From contig DXDC01000315.1 of NCBI GenBank assembly GCA_019115685.1, forward strand, positions 1 through 11,413: a DNA stretch of 11,413 nt, given 5' to 3'. This document shows, piece after piece, positions 6,496-11,413 of this stretch. Each line of letters begins with the position of its first letter. The first letter of the stretch is position 1. Origin of the DNA: Candidatus Agrococcus pullicola (GTDB lineage: Bacteria; Actinomycetota; Actinomycetes; Actinomycetales; Microbacteriaceae). The notes beneath the pieces are model-generated. The model worked only from the letters and a program-made list of their open reading frames with translations, made no database searches and was not told the DNA's origin. The translations under genes were made by a program, and so were the position numbers.

Positions 6496-6971
6496 GTGAC
6501 CGAAAACCATGCCGGTTCCACGAGTGGATCCAGGCCGTCCACTGAACGGTTGACGAACCCCATGGCTTCGGATTACGGCGCATCCCAGCAGGGCGGAGCG
6601 CCGACGGACGCTGCCCCGGCAGCCGTGCCCCTTCGGGTGGGCAAGTCGGTCGCGGGCCGACCGCGAAGAAGCCGAAGAGCGACAAACGCGTCTTCGGCGC
6701 CTGGGGTCTGATCCTCGGCATCGCGAGCCTCATCATCGGACCGCTGCTGTTCGGCCTCCTGTCCGTTGGCGGCATCGTGTTCAGCATTGTGGCGCTCGTG
6801 CGTGAGTCACGCTCGAAGGGTCTCGCGATCTGGGGCATCGTGTTGAGCGTGCTCGGTCTGCTCTGGTTGGTTGTGTTCTGGGTGCTCCTGATCGTGTTCG
6901 GCGCGTGGCTCTGGATCGATGTGAACATCCTCAACCTCTACGCGACCGGGGCGCCTACGGTGCACAGCTGA
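6496..6971 (+). pseudogene. DUF4190-type membrane protein (paralog 2), frameshifted
   Basis: A GTG at 6496 (GGAG about 6 nt upstream) opens a frame that encodes a polar Ser/Thr/Ala/Pro-rich tail and then stops at 6709-6711. The hydrophobic domain, clearly paralogous to the previous gene, continues in another frame to TGA 6971. Shared blocks are KSDKRV, LFGLLSV, ESRSKGL and IWGIVL. One extra base in the C run at 6628-6631 would give a continuous protein of 158 residues, reading PSGGQVGRG and then KKPKSDKRVFGAWG. The domain itself is intact, with no stop codons. This could be a real one-base deletion, a sequencing error in a homopolymer, or less likely programmed -1 frameshifting. Function unknown. 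Confidence 0.7.
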
Positions 6972-6979
6972 CAGTAGCG

Positions 6980-6995
6980 GCACGGTCAACCGTGC
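6980..6995. terminator. hairpin between convergent genes, possible terminator
   Basis: GCACGGT-CA-ACCGTGC is a perfect 7-bp inverted repeat with a minimal spacer. It lies 9 nt after the stop of the second DUF4190 frame and 37 nt beyond the stop of the convergent TM2 gene. Its position fits a shared terminator, but there is no T-run on either strand. Confidence 0.4.
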
Positions 6996-7032
6996 GCCGC
7001 GTACCGGCATCGCCTTCGCTATGAGTCGACGG

Positions 7033-7485
7033 CTAATGCGGCCCGAAGTGCGACGCCTGCTGCTGCTCCCAGGCTCGTGCAAGCATGGCCGTGTGTTCTC
7101 GGATGTACTGCGGAATAGAGCAGAGATCGACGATCCACCAGGTCAGAACGACGAACAGCAGGATGAATCCGACGCCGATCCAACTCGTTGCCAAACCTAG
7201 TATCCAAAGCACAAGCTGGCTCACAGCACAACCTGTTCTGCCGAGGTAAAAGTTGTGAGCGCCGAATTGCCCTAGGAAAATCGCCAGGAGGTAGGCGACC
7301 GTGGTGTCCTTCGGTGGCGTGACATACATCGGCATCGCATACGGCTGTTGGTGCATAACAGGTCCGTAGCTCGGAGCGCCGTTCGGATAGTATCCGTGCG
7401 GCTGAGGGGCGCTGTAGGGAAGAGGTGCGTCGGAGCGGTAGCCGTCCGGCTGTTGCTGCCATGGGTCGGGAGTCGGTGTAGTCAT
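7033..7485 (-). CDS. TM2-domain membrane protein
   Basis: The protein has 150 residues. Residues 1-57 are Pro/Gln/Tyr/Gly-rich and probably disordered. Residues 60-122 form a TM2 domain: KDTTVAYLLAIFLG, then GQFGAHNFYLGR (72-83), a second helix pair and the closing Asp120 in WWIVDL. GAHxFYLGR and the late Asp are signature features of TM2 proteins, which are membrane proteins of largely unknown function in bacteria. A basic/Gln-rich tail of about 28 residues follows. The ATG at 7483-7485 gives the usual polar start (MTTPTPDPW). Only a weak ribosome site (GAAAG) precedes it. The gene is convergent with the DUF4190 pair and lies downstream of the Ltp-like lipoprotein gene on the same strand, 201 bp away. 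Confidence 0.8.
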   Translation of the reverse strand: MTTPTPDPWQQQPDGYRSDAPLPYSAPQPHGYYPNGAPSYGPVMHQQPYAMPMYVTPPKDTTVAYLLAIFLGQFGAHNFYLGRTGCAVSQLVLWILGLATSWIGVGFILLFVVLTWWIVDLCSIPQYIREHTAMLARAWEQQQASHFGPH

Positions 7486-7560
7486 ATGCTGCTTTCAAGG
7501 GAGGCCCGGTTCGCCGAGCGAGGCCGGGGGTGCAAGGTAAGGGCGTGGCCGTGTGAGCCA

Positions 7561-7613
7561 CTTGGTGCGATACAGCGAGAATCTAGAGGCCGACAAACGT
7601 CCGGCGCACCAAG
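7561..7613. repeat. 9-bp inverted repeat with nested hairpin upstream of the TM2 gene
   Basis: CTTGGTGCG (7561-7569) and CGCACCAAG (7605-7613) are perfectly complementary across a 35-nt interval. That interval contains a second small stem, GCCGAC-AAAC-GTCCGGC. The element lies 76-128 bp upstream of the TM2 start and after the lipoprotein gene. It has no T-run. It may be a leader structure for the TM2 gene or a paired operator. Confidence 0.45.
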
Positions 7614-7618
7614 GTGAG

Positions 7619-7660
7619 GAGAACTGTCATATCTCGGTGATGAGCGTTACGCGAGTTCTC
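7619..7660. repeat. 7-bp inverted repeat after the lipoprotein gene
   Basis: GAGAACT (7619-7625) and AGTTCTC (7654-7660) are complementary across 28 nt, starting 27 nt after the lipoprotein stop on the minus strand. The enclosed ATCTCGGTGATG (7631-7642) resembles the TCTCGGTCTATG core of the elements after purF and kbl. It may be a diverged relative, but the match is loose. Confidence 0.3.
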
Positions 7661-7686
7661 GCAGCAGGGCGAAGGGCTTTCGTGCG

Positions 7687-8226
7687 TTAGTACCCGACGG
7701 CGTTGACGCCGTACTCCGCCTGCTCCTGCGTGAAGCCTTCGTAGAGCAACTGGTCGATCAATCCCTGCCGAGAGAATGAGCTGAAATCGAGGTATGACTC
7801 GGCGACGATCGCGGCCTGCTCATTCCAATCGATGTTCAAGTAGTCCACAGCGAAGGTTGCTTCGTCGGTCGAATACCCTTCAAACTCCAATTGGTCGATC
7901 AGGCCCTGTCGCGAGAATCCCATGAACCGCAAGTAGGATTCGGCCGAGTCGATGGCATTGATCTGACCCATCGTCAATTCTGGTTCTGGTTCTGGTTCCT
8001 CGCCGACAGGATCAGGGCTCGAAGCTGTCGCGTCGTCCGTGTCTGGCGCCGACTCGGGTGAGGGTGTGGGTGATTGCGATGGCGCGGACCCGTATGAGAC
8101 GACAGCCGGGAGGAAGACACAGCCGGATGCGCCAATTGCGAGCAGCGCCGCGAGCGCGATTGCGATTGACGCTCTAAAGCTTGCCGAAGGGCGGGTCAAC
8201 TGAAATTTATTCTGGTGCTGGGGCAT
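7687..8226 (-). CDS. Ltp-family surface lipoprotein with two helical repeats
   Basis: From ATG 8224-8226 the protein has 179 residues. It has a basic n-region, a hydrophobic stretch (residues 19-33) and a lipobox-like GASGC with Cys36, so it is probably a lipoprotein anchored outside the membrane. A Pro/Ser/Asp/Glu linker (residues 48-84, including a PEPEPE run) leads to two copies of the host-cell-surface lipoprotein Ltp repeat (Pfam Lipoprotein_Ltp). Each carries FSRQGLIDQL (104-113 and 151-160) followed by an E-G-[YF] and A-x-[FY] pattern, with WNEQA between them. In streptococcal phage TP-J34, Ltp blocks DNA injection by other phages; actinobacterial homologues mostly have no known role. 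The frame extends to 8313 but with no better start. No ribosome site is seen; a TAGCGT at 8234-8239, 7 nt before the ATG, suggests a leaderless mRNA. Confidence 0.82.
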   Translation of the reverse strand: MPQHQNKFQLTRPSASFRASIAIALAALLAIGASGCVFLPAVVSYGSAPSQSPTPSPESAPDTDDATASSPDPVGEEPEPEPELTMGQINAIDSAESYLRFMGFSRQGLIDQLEFEGYSTDEATFAVDYLNIDWNEQAAIVAESYLDFSSFSRQGLIDQLLYEGFTQEQAEYGVNAVGY

Positions 8227-8326
8227 AGAGATAACGCTAGCCGGTACATCCGACGTCAGCACATCGAACGTGAGATGAGTAAACAGCATCGAATCAACGA
8301 ATGCGCAGTGCAAAGGTGAACCACAT

Positions 8327-8356
8327 TTGATCAGGTCTGGTCAGACTAGATACACT
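8327..8356 (+). promoter_or_regulatory. promoter with operator-like repeat for the toxin-antitoxin pair
   Basis: TTGATC (8327-8332) and TACACT (8351-8356) form a -35/-10 pair with an 18-bp spacer. Within the spacer lies a perfect inverted repeat, GTCTG-GT-CAGAC (8335-8346). TA operons of this type repress themselves by binding such palindromes, so this is the likely autoregulatory operator. The antitoxin ribosome site GGAGG (8357-8361) follows at once, so the leader would be very short. Confidence 0.6.
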
Positions 8357-8368
8357 GGAGGTGTGGAG

Positions 8369-8596
8369 ATGGTGAATGTATACGAGGCCAAGTCCTCGTT
8401 CAGCAAACTGCTTGCTCGAGCAGAGTCGGGCGAGTCGGTGGTGATTGCCCGGAACGGCAGACCAGTGGCTCAGTTGGGGCCGGTGCAACCTCAAGACCGC
8501 GTTGTCGTGTTCGGAGACTTGAAGGGACGCGTCGACATCTCCGAGGACTTCGATGATTGGAGCGATGCCGACGAACGAGATTGGTACGGTTCATGA
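8369..8596 (+). CDS. Phd/YefM-type antitoxin
   Basis: This 75-residue protein is the antitoxin of a type II toxin-antitoxin pair. The N-terminal part (VNVYEAKSSFSKLLARAESG, then VVIARNGRPVAQL at 24-36) is the Phd/YefM DNA-binding fold, whose dimer binds the operator. The acidic end (residues 55-75, with DISEDFDDW and ERDWYG) is the segment that typically covers the toxin active site. The ATG at 8369 has GGAGG 7 nt upstream; earlier in-frame GTG 8363 and ATG 8327 are badly placed or overlap the promoter. The stop overlaps the toxin start by four bases (ATGA), so translation is coupled. Confidence 0.88.
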   Translation: MVNVYEAKSSFSKLLARAESGESVVIARNGRPVAQLGPVQPQDRVVVFGDLKGRVDISEDFDDWSDADERDWYGS

Positions 8597-8973
8597 GGTT
8601 GTTGCTCGACACTCACGTTTACCTGTGGGTTAGAGCGGACAGCGACAGGCTCCCGTTACGGTTTCGAGAGGCCATAGCCGATCCAAGAAACATGAAGTTC
8701 ATCTCCTCGCTGAGTACGGCAGAAATAGCCGTAAAACGAGCTGTAGGCAAACTCGACTTCGATGGACCTATGCACAGGCCGCTCGTTGAACTGGGTTTTG
8801 ACGAATTGTCGTTCTCCCACGAGCACGCTCGCGTACTCGATTCTCTGCCGCTGAAGCACCGGGATCCGTTTGACCGCATGTTGATAGCTCAAGCGATCGC
8901 GGAGGGTCTGACGTTGGTAACGGTCGACGCGAAGTTCTCTCAATACGACGTGTCGCTGCTGCCGAGCGTGTGA
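8593..8973 (+). CDS. vapC: PIN-domain ribonuclease toxin (VapC-like)
   Basis: This 126-residue PIN-domain toxin is probably a Mg2+-dependent endoribonuclease cutting RNA needed for translation. The acidic active-site set is complete: Asp6 in LLLDTHVYLW, Glu44 in STAEIAVK, Asp94 in RDPFDRMLIAQA and Asp112 in VTVDAKF. The LLLDTH and DPFDRxLIAQA phrasing marks the PIN subgroup usually paired with Phd/YefM-type antitoxins, as here. It starts at ATG 8593 inside the antitoxin stop. Base composition of this pair and the lipoprotein gene looks less GC-rich than purF, purM or the serine dehydratase gene, consistent with acquired DNA. No inactivating change is visible. The target RNA cannot be inferred. 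Confidence 0.9.
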   Translation: MRLLLDTHVYLWVRADSDRLPLRFREAIADPRNMKFISSLSTAEIAVKRAVGKLDFDGPMHRPLVELGFDELSFSHEHARVLDSLPLKHRDPFDRMLIAQAIAEGLTLVTVDAKFSQYDVSLLPSV

Positions 8974-9002
8974 GCTGACACTCGACGTGACGTAATCAGC
9001 TC
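8972..9002 (+). terminator. weak hairpin overlapping the toxin stop codon
   Basis: GAGCTGA (8972-8978) and TCAGCTC (8996-9002) form a 7-bp stem with a 17-nt loop, beginning within the toxin stop codon. Only a short pyrimidine-rich CCTT follows. It could end the toxin-antitoxin transcript, but this is uncertain. The rest of the gap to 9124 shows no gene that I can support. Confidence 0.3.
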
Positions 9003-9124
9003 CTTAGGTCGACGGCCGGGCCGCACTTGCCGGATTGCTGGAAAAACGACATCCGGGCCCGAAATGCTGTCATTGAGCCAGAGATTCGGCACAACCGGCT
9101 TGTCGGGAACACCCCCGCCAGCGC

Positions 9125-9146
9125 ACCCGGCCTCCAAATCCCGGGT
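9125..9146 (-). terminator. GC-rich hairpin downstream of the serine dehydratase gene
   Basis: ACCCGG (9125-9130) and CCGGGT (9141-9146) make a 6-bp GC-rich stem with a 10-nt loop, 14 nt after the serine dehydratase stop on the minus strand. There is no T-run, so it is at best an atypical terminator. Confidence 0.3.
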
Positions 9147-9160
9147 AACGAGTCAGTGAC

Positions 9161-10630
9161 CTAGCACTCGACGTAGGCGACGGCGAGGCCTCCCATTGCG
9201 GTCTCCTTGTACTTGTGGCTCATATCGGCGCCCGTCGCGCGCATCGTCTCGACAGCGGTGTCGAGCGAAATGTGGTGCGAGCCGTCGCCGTGCTTAGCCA
9301 TCCTGGCGGCGTTGATCGCCTTCACGGCTGCCATCGCGTTGCGTTCGATGCACGGGATCTGCACGAGCCCGCCGACGGGGTCGCAGGTCAGACCGAGGTT
9401 GTGCTCGAGCCCGATTTCCGCCGCGTTCTCGATCTGTTCCGTGTCGGCATCGATGACCGCCGCGAATCCTGCGGCCGCCATGGCGCAGGCCGAGCCGACC
9501 TCTCCCTGGCAGCCGACCTCGGCGCCCGAGATCGATGCGTTCGCCTTGATGACGATGCCGATCGCGCCGGCAGCGAGCAGGAATCGAACGCTCCAGGGCA
9601 TGTCTGCCGAGTCGGAATCGGCGCTACCGAACCTGTCGAAGTAGTGCATGACCGCCGGAATGATGCCCGCGGCACCGTTCGTAGGAGCCGTGACGACTCG
9701 ATTGCCCGCGGCGTTCTCCTCATTGACGGCAAGAGCGAAGAGATTGACCCACTCCATGCCGTCGAGGCGGTCGCGCTCGGCGCTCGTCTCTGCTGCGGCC
9801 TCCCGCTCGATGAGTCGCTCGTGCCACTGCTTCGCACGGCGCCGTACTTTGAGACCGCCCGGCAGGACGCCACCGGTGGCGATGCCCGCATCCACGCAAT
9901 CTTGCATGACCTGCCAGATGTGCTCGAGCTGGGCGATGGTCTCGTCTCGCCCACGCCATGCCGTCTCGTTCTCCAGCATGAGCTCCGGAATCGAGAGTCC
10001 CGCCGCCCGGCAGTGCTCGAGCAGCCCATCGGCGGTCGTGAACGGGTACGGGACATCCTGCACGTTCTCGGTCGGGGCTGGCACGGGAGTCAGTACGTCG
10101 TCGTCATCGTGCCGCATGACGAAGCCGCCCCCTATCGAGTAGTAGCCGGCTGTCGAGATCAAGTCGCCGCTCTCGTCGGTGACGGTGAGTCGCATCGCGT
10201 TGGGATGCTCCGGCCGCATCGTGAGGGGTCGGAAGATGGTGTCGCGGCCCGCGTTGAACGGGATCGTGTGTTCACCCGCGAGCGCGATCGACTCGGTGCG
10301 GCGGATGTTCTCGATCGTCTTGCCGATCTCTGCGGTGATGACCGTGTCGGGCTCGAGACCGGAGAGGCCGAGCATGACCGCCGAATCCGTCGCGTGCCCC
10401 GAGCCGGTGGCGCCGAGCGACCCGAACAGGTCGATCTGCACACGCTGCACCTCCCGCAGGCGACCGGTTGCCTTGAGCGCCTCCGCGAAATCAGCGGCGG
10501 CGCGCATGGGGCCGACCGTGTGCGAAGAGGAAGGTCCGATGCCGACTTTGAACAGGTCGAGGACGGACAGATGCTCGAACACCGGAGCCGGTGAGGTTGC
10601 GTGTGCTCCGAGGGATTCCTGGGTCGTCAT
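9161..10630 (-). CDS. sdaA: L-serine ammonia-lyase (iron-sulfur L-serine dehydratase)
   Basis: This cytosolic enzyme deaminates L-serine to pyruvate and ammonia using a [4Fe-4S] cluster. The 489 residues hold the N-terminal beta domain ([15 protein letters not shown], 28-42, a family signature) and the C-terminal alpha domain in one chain. Cys374, Cys416 and Cys427 are spaced 42 and 11 residues apart. This is identical to the cluster ligands of the Legionella enzyme (343, 385, 396), and the final residue Cys489 is 62 beyond the last one, matching its C-terminal 'tail-in-mouth' Cys458. Other signatures are [10 protein letters not shown] (314-323) and the substrate-loop serines SSSH. The ATG at 10628-10630 has AGGAG 7 nt upstream; ATG 10636 is too close to that site, and the frame running to 10786 crosses promoter and terminator elements. 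It is probably expressed alone. Confidence 0.96.
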   Translation of the reverse strand: MTTQESLGAHATSPAPVFEHLSVLDLFKVGIGPSSSHTVGPMRAAADFAEALKATGRLREVQRVQIDLFGSLGATGSGHATDSAVMLGLSGLEPDTVITAEIGKTIENIRRTESIALAGEHTIPFNAGRDTIFRPLTMRPEHPNAMRLTVTDESGDLISTAGYYSIGGGFVMRHDDDDVLTPVPAPTENVQDVPYPFTTADGLLEHCRAAGLSIPELMLENETAWRGRDETIAQLEHIWQVMQDCVDAGIATGGVLPGGLKVRRRAKQWHERLIEREAAAETSAERDRLDGMEWVNLFALAVNEENAAGNRVVTAPTNGAAGIIPAVMHYFDRFGSADSDSADMPWSVRFLLAAGAIGIVIKANASISGAEVGCQGEVGSACAMAAAGFAAVIDADTEQIENAAEIGLEHNLGLTCDPVGGLVQIPCIERNAMAAVKAINAARMAKHGDGSHHISLDTAVETMRATGADMSHKYKETAMGGLAVAYVEC

Positions 10631-10691
10631 TGACATGCTCCTGATTGGCGGGAGGGGGCTTGTGGCCGCGGCCTCCGCTCGACTGCGATGG

Positions 10692-10711
10692 GCGTTATGC
10701 CATGCTAACGC
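10692..10711. promoter_or_regulatory. operator-like inverted repeat over the sdaA promoter
   Basis: GCGTTA (10692-10697) and TAACGC (10706-10711) form a perfect 6-bp inverted repeat with an 8-bp spacer. A TAGCAT -10 candidate on the minus strand (10707 to 10702) overlaps the repeat. It would give a leader of about 65 nt before the sdaA ATG. This arrangement suits a repressor or activator site. No convincing -35 is seen. Confidence 0.4.
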
Positions 10712-10719
10712 GTAGGGTC

Positions 10720-10740
10720 CGCCAGCATTTCGGGCTGGCG
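10720..10740. repeat. hairpin upstream of sdaA
   Basis: CGCCAGC (10720-10726) and GCTGGCG (10734-10740) form a 7-bp GC-rich stem with a 7-nt loop, between the DUF3073 terminator and the candidate sdaA promoter. There is no T-run on either side. It may be a second termination hairpin or part of the promoter's control region. Confidence 0.45.
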
Positions 10741-10770
10741 CTTCAAGAGCGCTCACCGGCGGGCATGCCG

Positions 10771-10806
10771 AAAACGACTCGTCCACCGAGCGGTGAAGCG
10801 AGTCGT
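10771..10806 (-). terminator. intrinsic terminator of the DUF3073 gene
   Basis: ACGACTCG (10774-10781) and CGAGTCGT (10799-10806) make an 8-bp stem. A second inner stem, CACC/GGTG, closes on a 4-nt loop. On the minus strand the stem is followed directly by TTTT (10774-10771). It lies 28 nt after the DUF3073 stop. It is the clearest rho-independent terminator in the window. Confidence 0.75.
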
Positions 10807-10834
10807 CTACGGCATCGTCGTAACGAGCAGAGCT

Positions 10835-11035
10835 CTACGCGGATTCCTCTGCCGATTCTTCGTCGGCGGACTCGTACTCCGTGTAGTCGGCCCACTTGTC
10901 GAATTCGTCGTCGTAGGAGCCCTCGGTCTTATTCCCGAGCTCACGCTCGAGGGACGCGAAGTTTACATCGGGGCTGAATGATTTCAGCTCGCGTGCGAGT
11001 TTTGTGTGTTTTGCCTTCTGACGGCCGCGACCCAT
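10835..11035 (-). CDS. DUF3073 family protein
   Basis: This small soluble actinobacterial protein of unknown function has 66 residues. It begins with the typical basic segment MGRGRQKAKHTKLARELK and a following SPDVNFASLERELG. Its second half is acidic (DDEFDKWADY, then a Glu/Asp/Ser/Ala-rich tail). The ATG at 11033-11035 is preceded by AGGGGGG with about 7 nt spacing, and MGRGRQKAKHTK is the family's usual start; a GTG or ATG at 11056 would add seven unlikely residues. In M. tuberculosis the homologue (Rv0810c) lies beside purM. Here about 5 kb separates them. A clean terminator follows, so it is likely a one-gene transcript. Confidence 0.88.
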   Translation of the reverse strand: MGRGRQKAKHTKLARELKSFSPDVNFASLERELGNKTEGSYDDEFDKWADYTEYESADEESAEESA

Positions 11036-11132
11036 GGTCGAACCCCCCTGAACCATTTATCCTTGGCTTGAGCGTCTGGCACCCTTGCACCGGAGCGACA
11101 TCGCCAAGACGCCGACCCAATACGGGAAATGC

Positions 11133-11144
11133 AACCTTAAGGTT
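11133..11144. promoter_or_regulatory. 12-bp perfect palindrome upstream of DUF3073
   Basis: AACCTTAAGGTT is its own reverse complement. It lies 98 bp upstream of the DUF3073 start, in an otherwise GC-rich gap, where it stands out as AT-rich. It may be a regulator binding site or contain promoter elements. It does not match the DtxR/IdeR box, which needs a longer TTAGGTTAG-type half-site. Confidence 0.4.
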
Positions 11145-11150
11145 ACCATG

Positions 11151-11175
11151 CCGTCTGCGTTACGTACGCCGACGG
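11151..11175 (-). terminator. hairpin downstream of crcB, possible terminator
   Basis: CCGTCTGCG (11151-11159) pairs with CGCCGACGG (11167-11175) over nine positions with one mismatch. The 7-nt loop contains TACGTA. It lies 57 nt beyond the crcB stop on the minus strand, just before the AACCTTAAGGTT palindrome. No T-run follows, so a terminator role is a guess from its position. Confidence 0.35.
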
Positions 11176-11231
11176 ACCCTTGTACGCCGTAATCGGATGC
11201 GGTGCCGTGGCCCGATGGACGGTCGCTCGCG

Positions 11232-11413
11232 TCACGGGTTCAGCAGGGTGAGCATCCCATCTCCGCTGGCGATGCCGGCCGCCGCAAACGCAACGGTTGC
11301 GAGGACGGTTGCGAGCGTGAGTGTCAGTGCTCGCATCCTTCGTTTCTTGCGCAGCAGTGAGGCCGCGTCGTTCGCGAACGTCGAGAACGTGGTGGACCCG
11401 CCGCAGAAGCCCA
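11232..11413 (-). CDS. crcB: CrcB/Fluc fluoride channel, C-terminal part
   Basis: The frame enters from the right edge and ends at TGA 11232-11234, giving 59 residues. It contains GFCGGSTTFSTF, the diagnostic Fluc/CrcB segment with the central Na+ site region and pore phenylalanines. A basic loop (LLRKKRRMRA) follows, then a final transmembrane helix rich in Ala, Leu, Thr and Val. Fluc proteins are small dimeric channels of about 120 residues that export fluoride across the inner membrane, so roughly half of the protein is visible. Actinobacteria often carry two adjacent crcB genes; only this one can be seen. Any fluoride riboswitch would lie outside the window. Confidence 0.9.
   Translation of the reverse strand, partial: GFCGGSTTFSTFANDAASLLRKKRRMRALTLTLATVLATVAFAAAGIASGDGMLTLLNP

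Noticed and set aside
5095..6510. Long open frame of 471 codons on the minus strand
   Set aside because: It is antisense to purM and the first DUF4190 gene, its residue composition is Ser/Arg/Pro/Thr-rich as expected of a high-GC shadow frame, and it matches no family.
8940..9137. 65-codon minus-strand frame in the toxin-sdaA gap
   Set aside because: It overlaps the toxin 3' end, has no ribosome site and no family resemblance.
9215..10594. Open frame of 459 codons on the plus strand
   Set aside because: It is the complementary shadow of sdaA, rich in Arg, Asp and His with no recognisable domain.
10631..10786. Longer N-terminus for serine dehydratase (52 extra residues)
   Set aside because: It would cross the sdaA promoter region and end inside the DUF3073 terminator; the ATG at 10630 has AGGAG at ideal distance.

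Overview
The window is high-GC DNA from an actinobacterium, most likely a member of Microbacteriaceae. The family-level guess rests on the PurF type (no propeptide, begins directly with the catalytic Cys, close to the E. coli form), on a DUF3073 gene (an actinobacterial family) and on the general codon bias. The genus cannot be named from the sequence alone.

Left part (1-4780). The C-terminal end of a membrane protein (+) meets purF (-). Upstream of purF on the same strand lie kbl and tdh, which together turn L-threonine into glycine and acetyl-CoA. purM (+) is divergent from tdh. The purine genes purF and purM, adjacent in many actinobacteria, are therefore separated by a threonine-to-glycine module, and glycine is itself a purine precursor. 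The gaps after purF, kbl and purM contain related inverted-repeat elements. The 252-bp tdh-kbl gap holds two 30-bp direct repeats that can compete for one complementary arm.

Middle part (4781-8973). After purM come two tandem paralogous small membrane proteins of DUF4190 type (+). The second is broken by an apparent one-base frameshift in a C run. A convergent TM2-domain membrane protein (-) follows. Next is a lower-GC accessory stretch with an Ltp-family lipoprotein (-) and a divergent Phd/YefM-type antitoxin and PIN-domain toxin pair (+). The pair shares an ATGA overlap and has a visible promoter with an operator-like inverted repeat.

Right part (8974-11413). An L-serine dehydratase gene (-), with the full set of Fe-S cysteines and the C-terminal 'tail-in-mouth' cysteine, is followed by a DUF3073 gene (-) with a good intrinsic terminator. 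The window ends inside the 3' part of a CrcB/Fluc fluoride-channel gene (-). DUF3073 usually sits beside purM in actinobacteria (for example Rv0809-Rv0810c in M. tuberculosis). The stretch from 5867 to about 10770 therefore looks like material inserted between purM and DUF3073, or a rearrangement.

No rRNA, tRNA, CRISPR array or insertion-sequence transposase was seen. The core genes are ordinary metabolism. The less explained material is intergenic: the palindromic repeat family, the tdh-kbl repeat unit and several operator-like palindromes.
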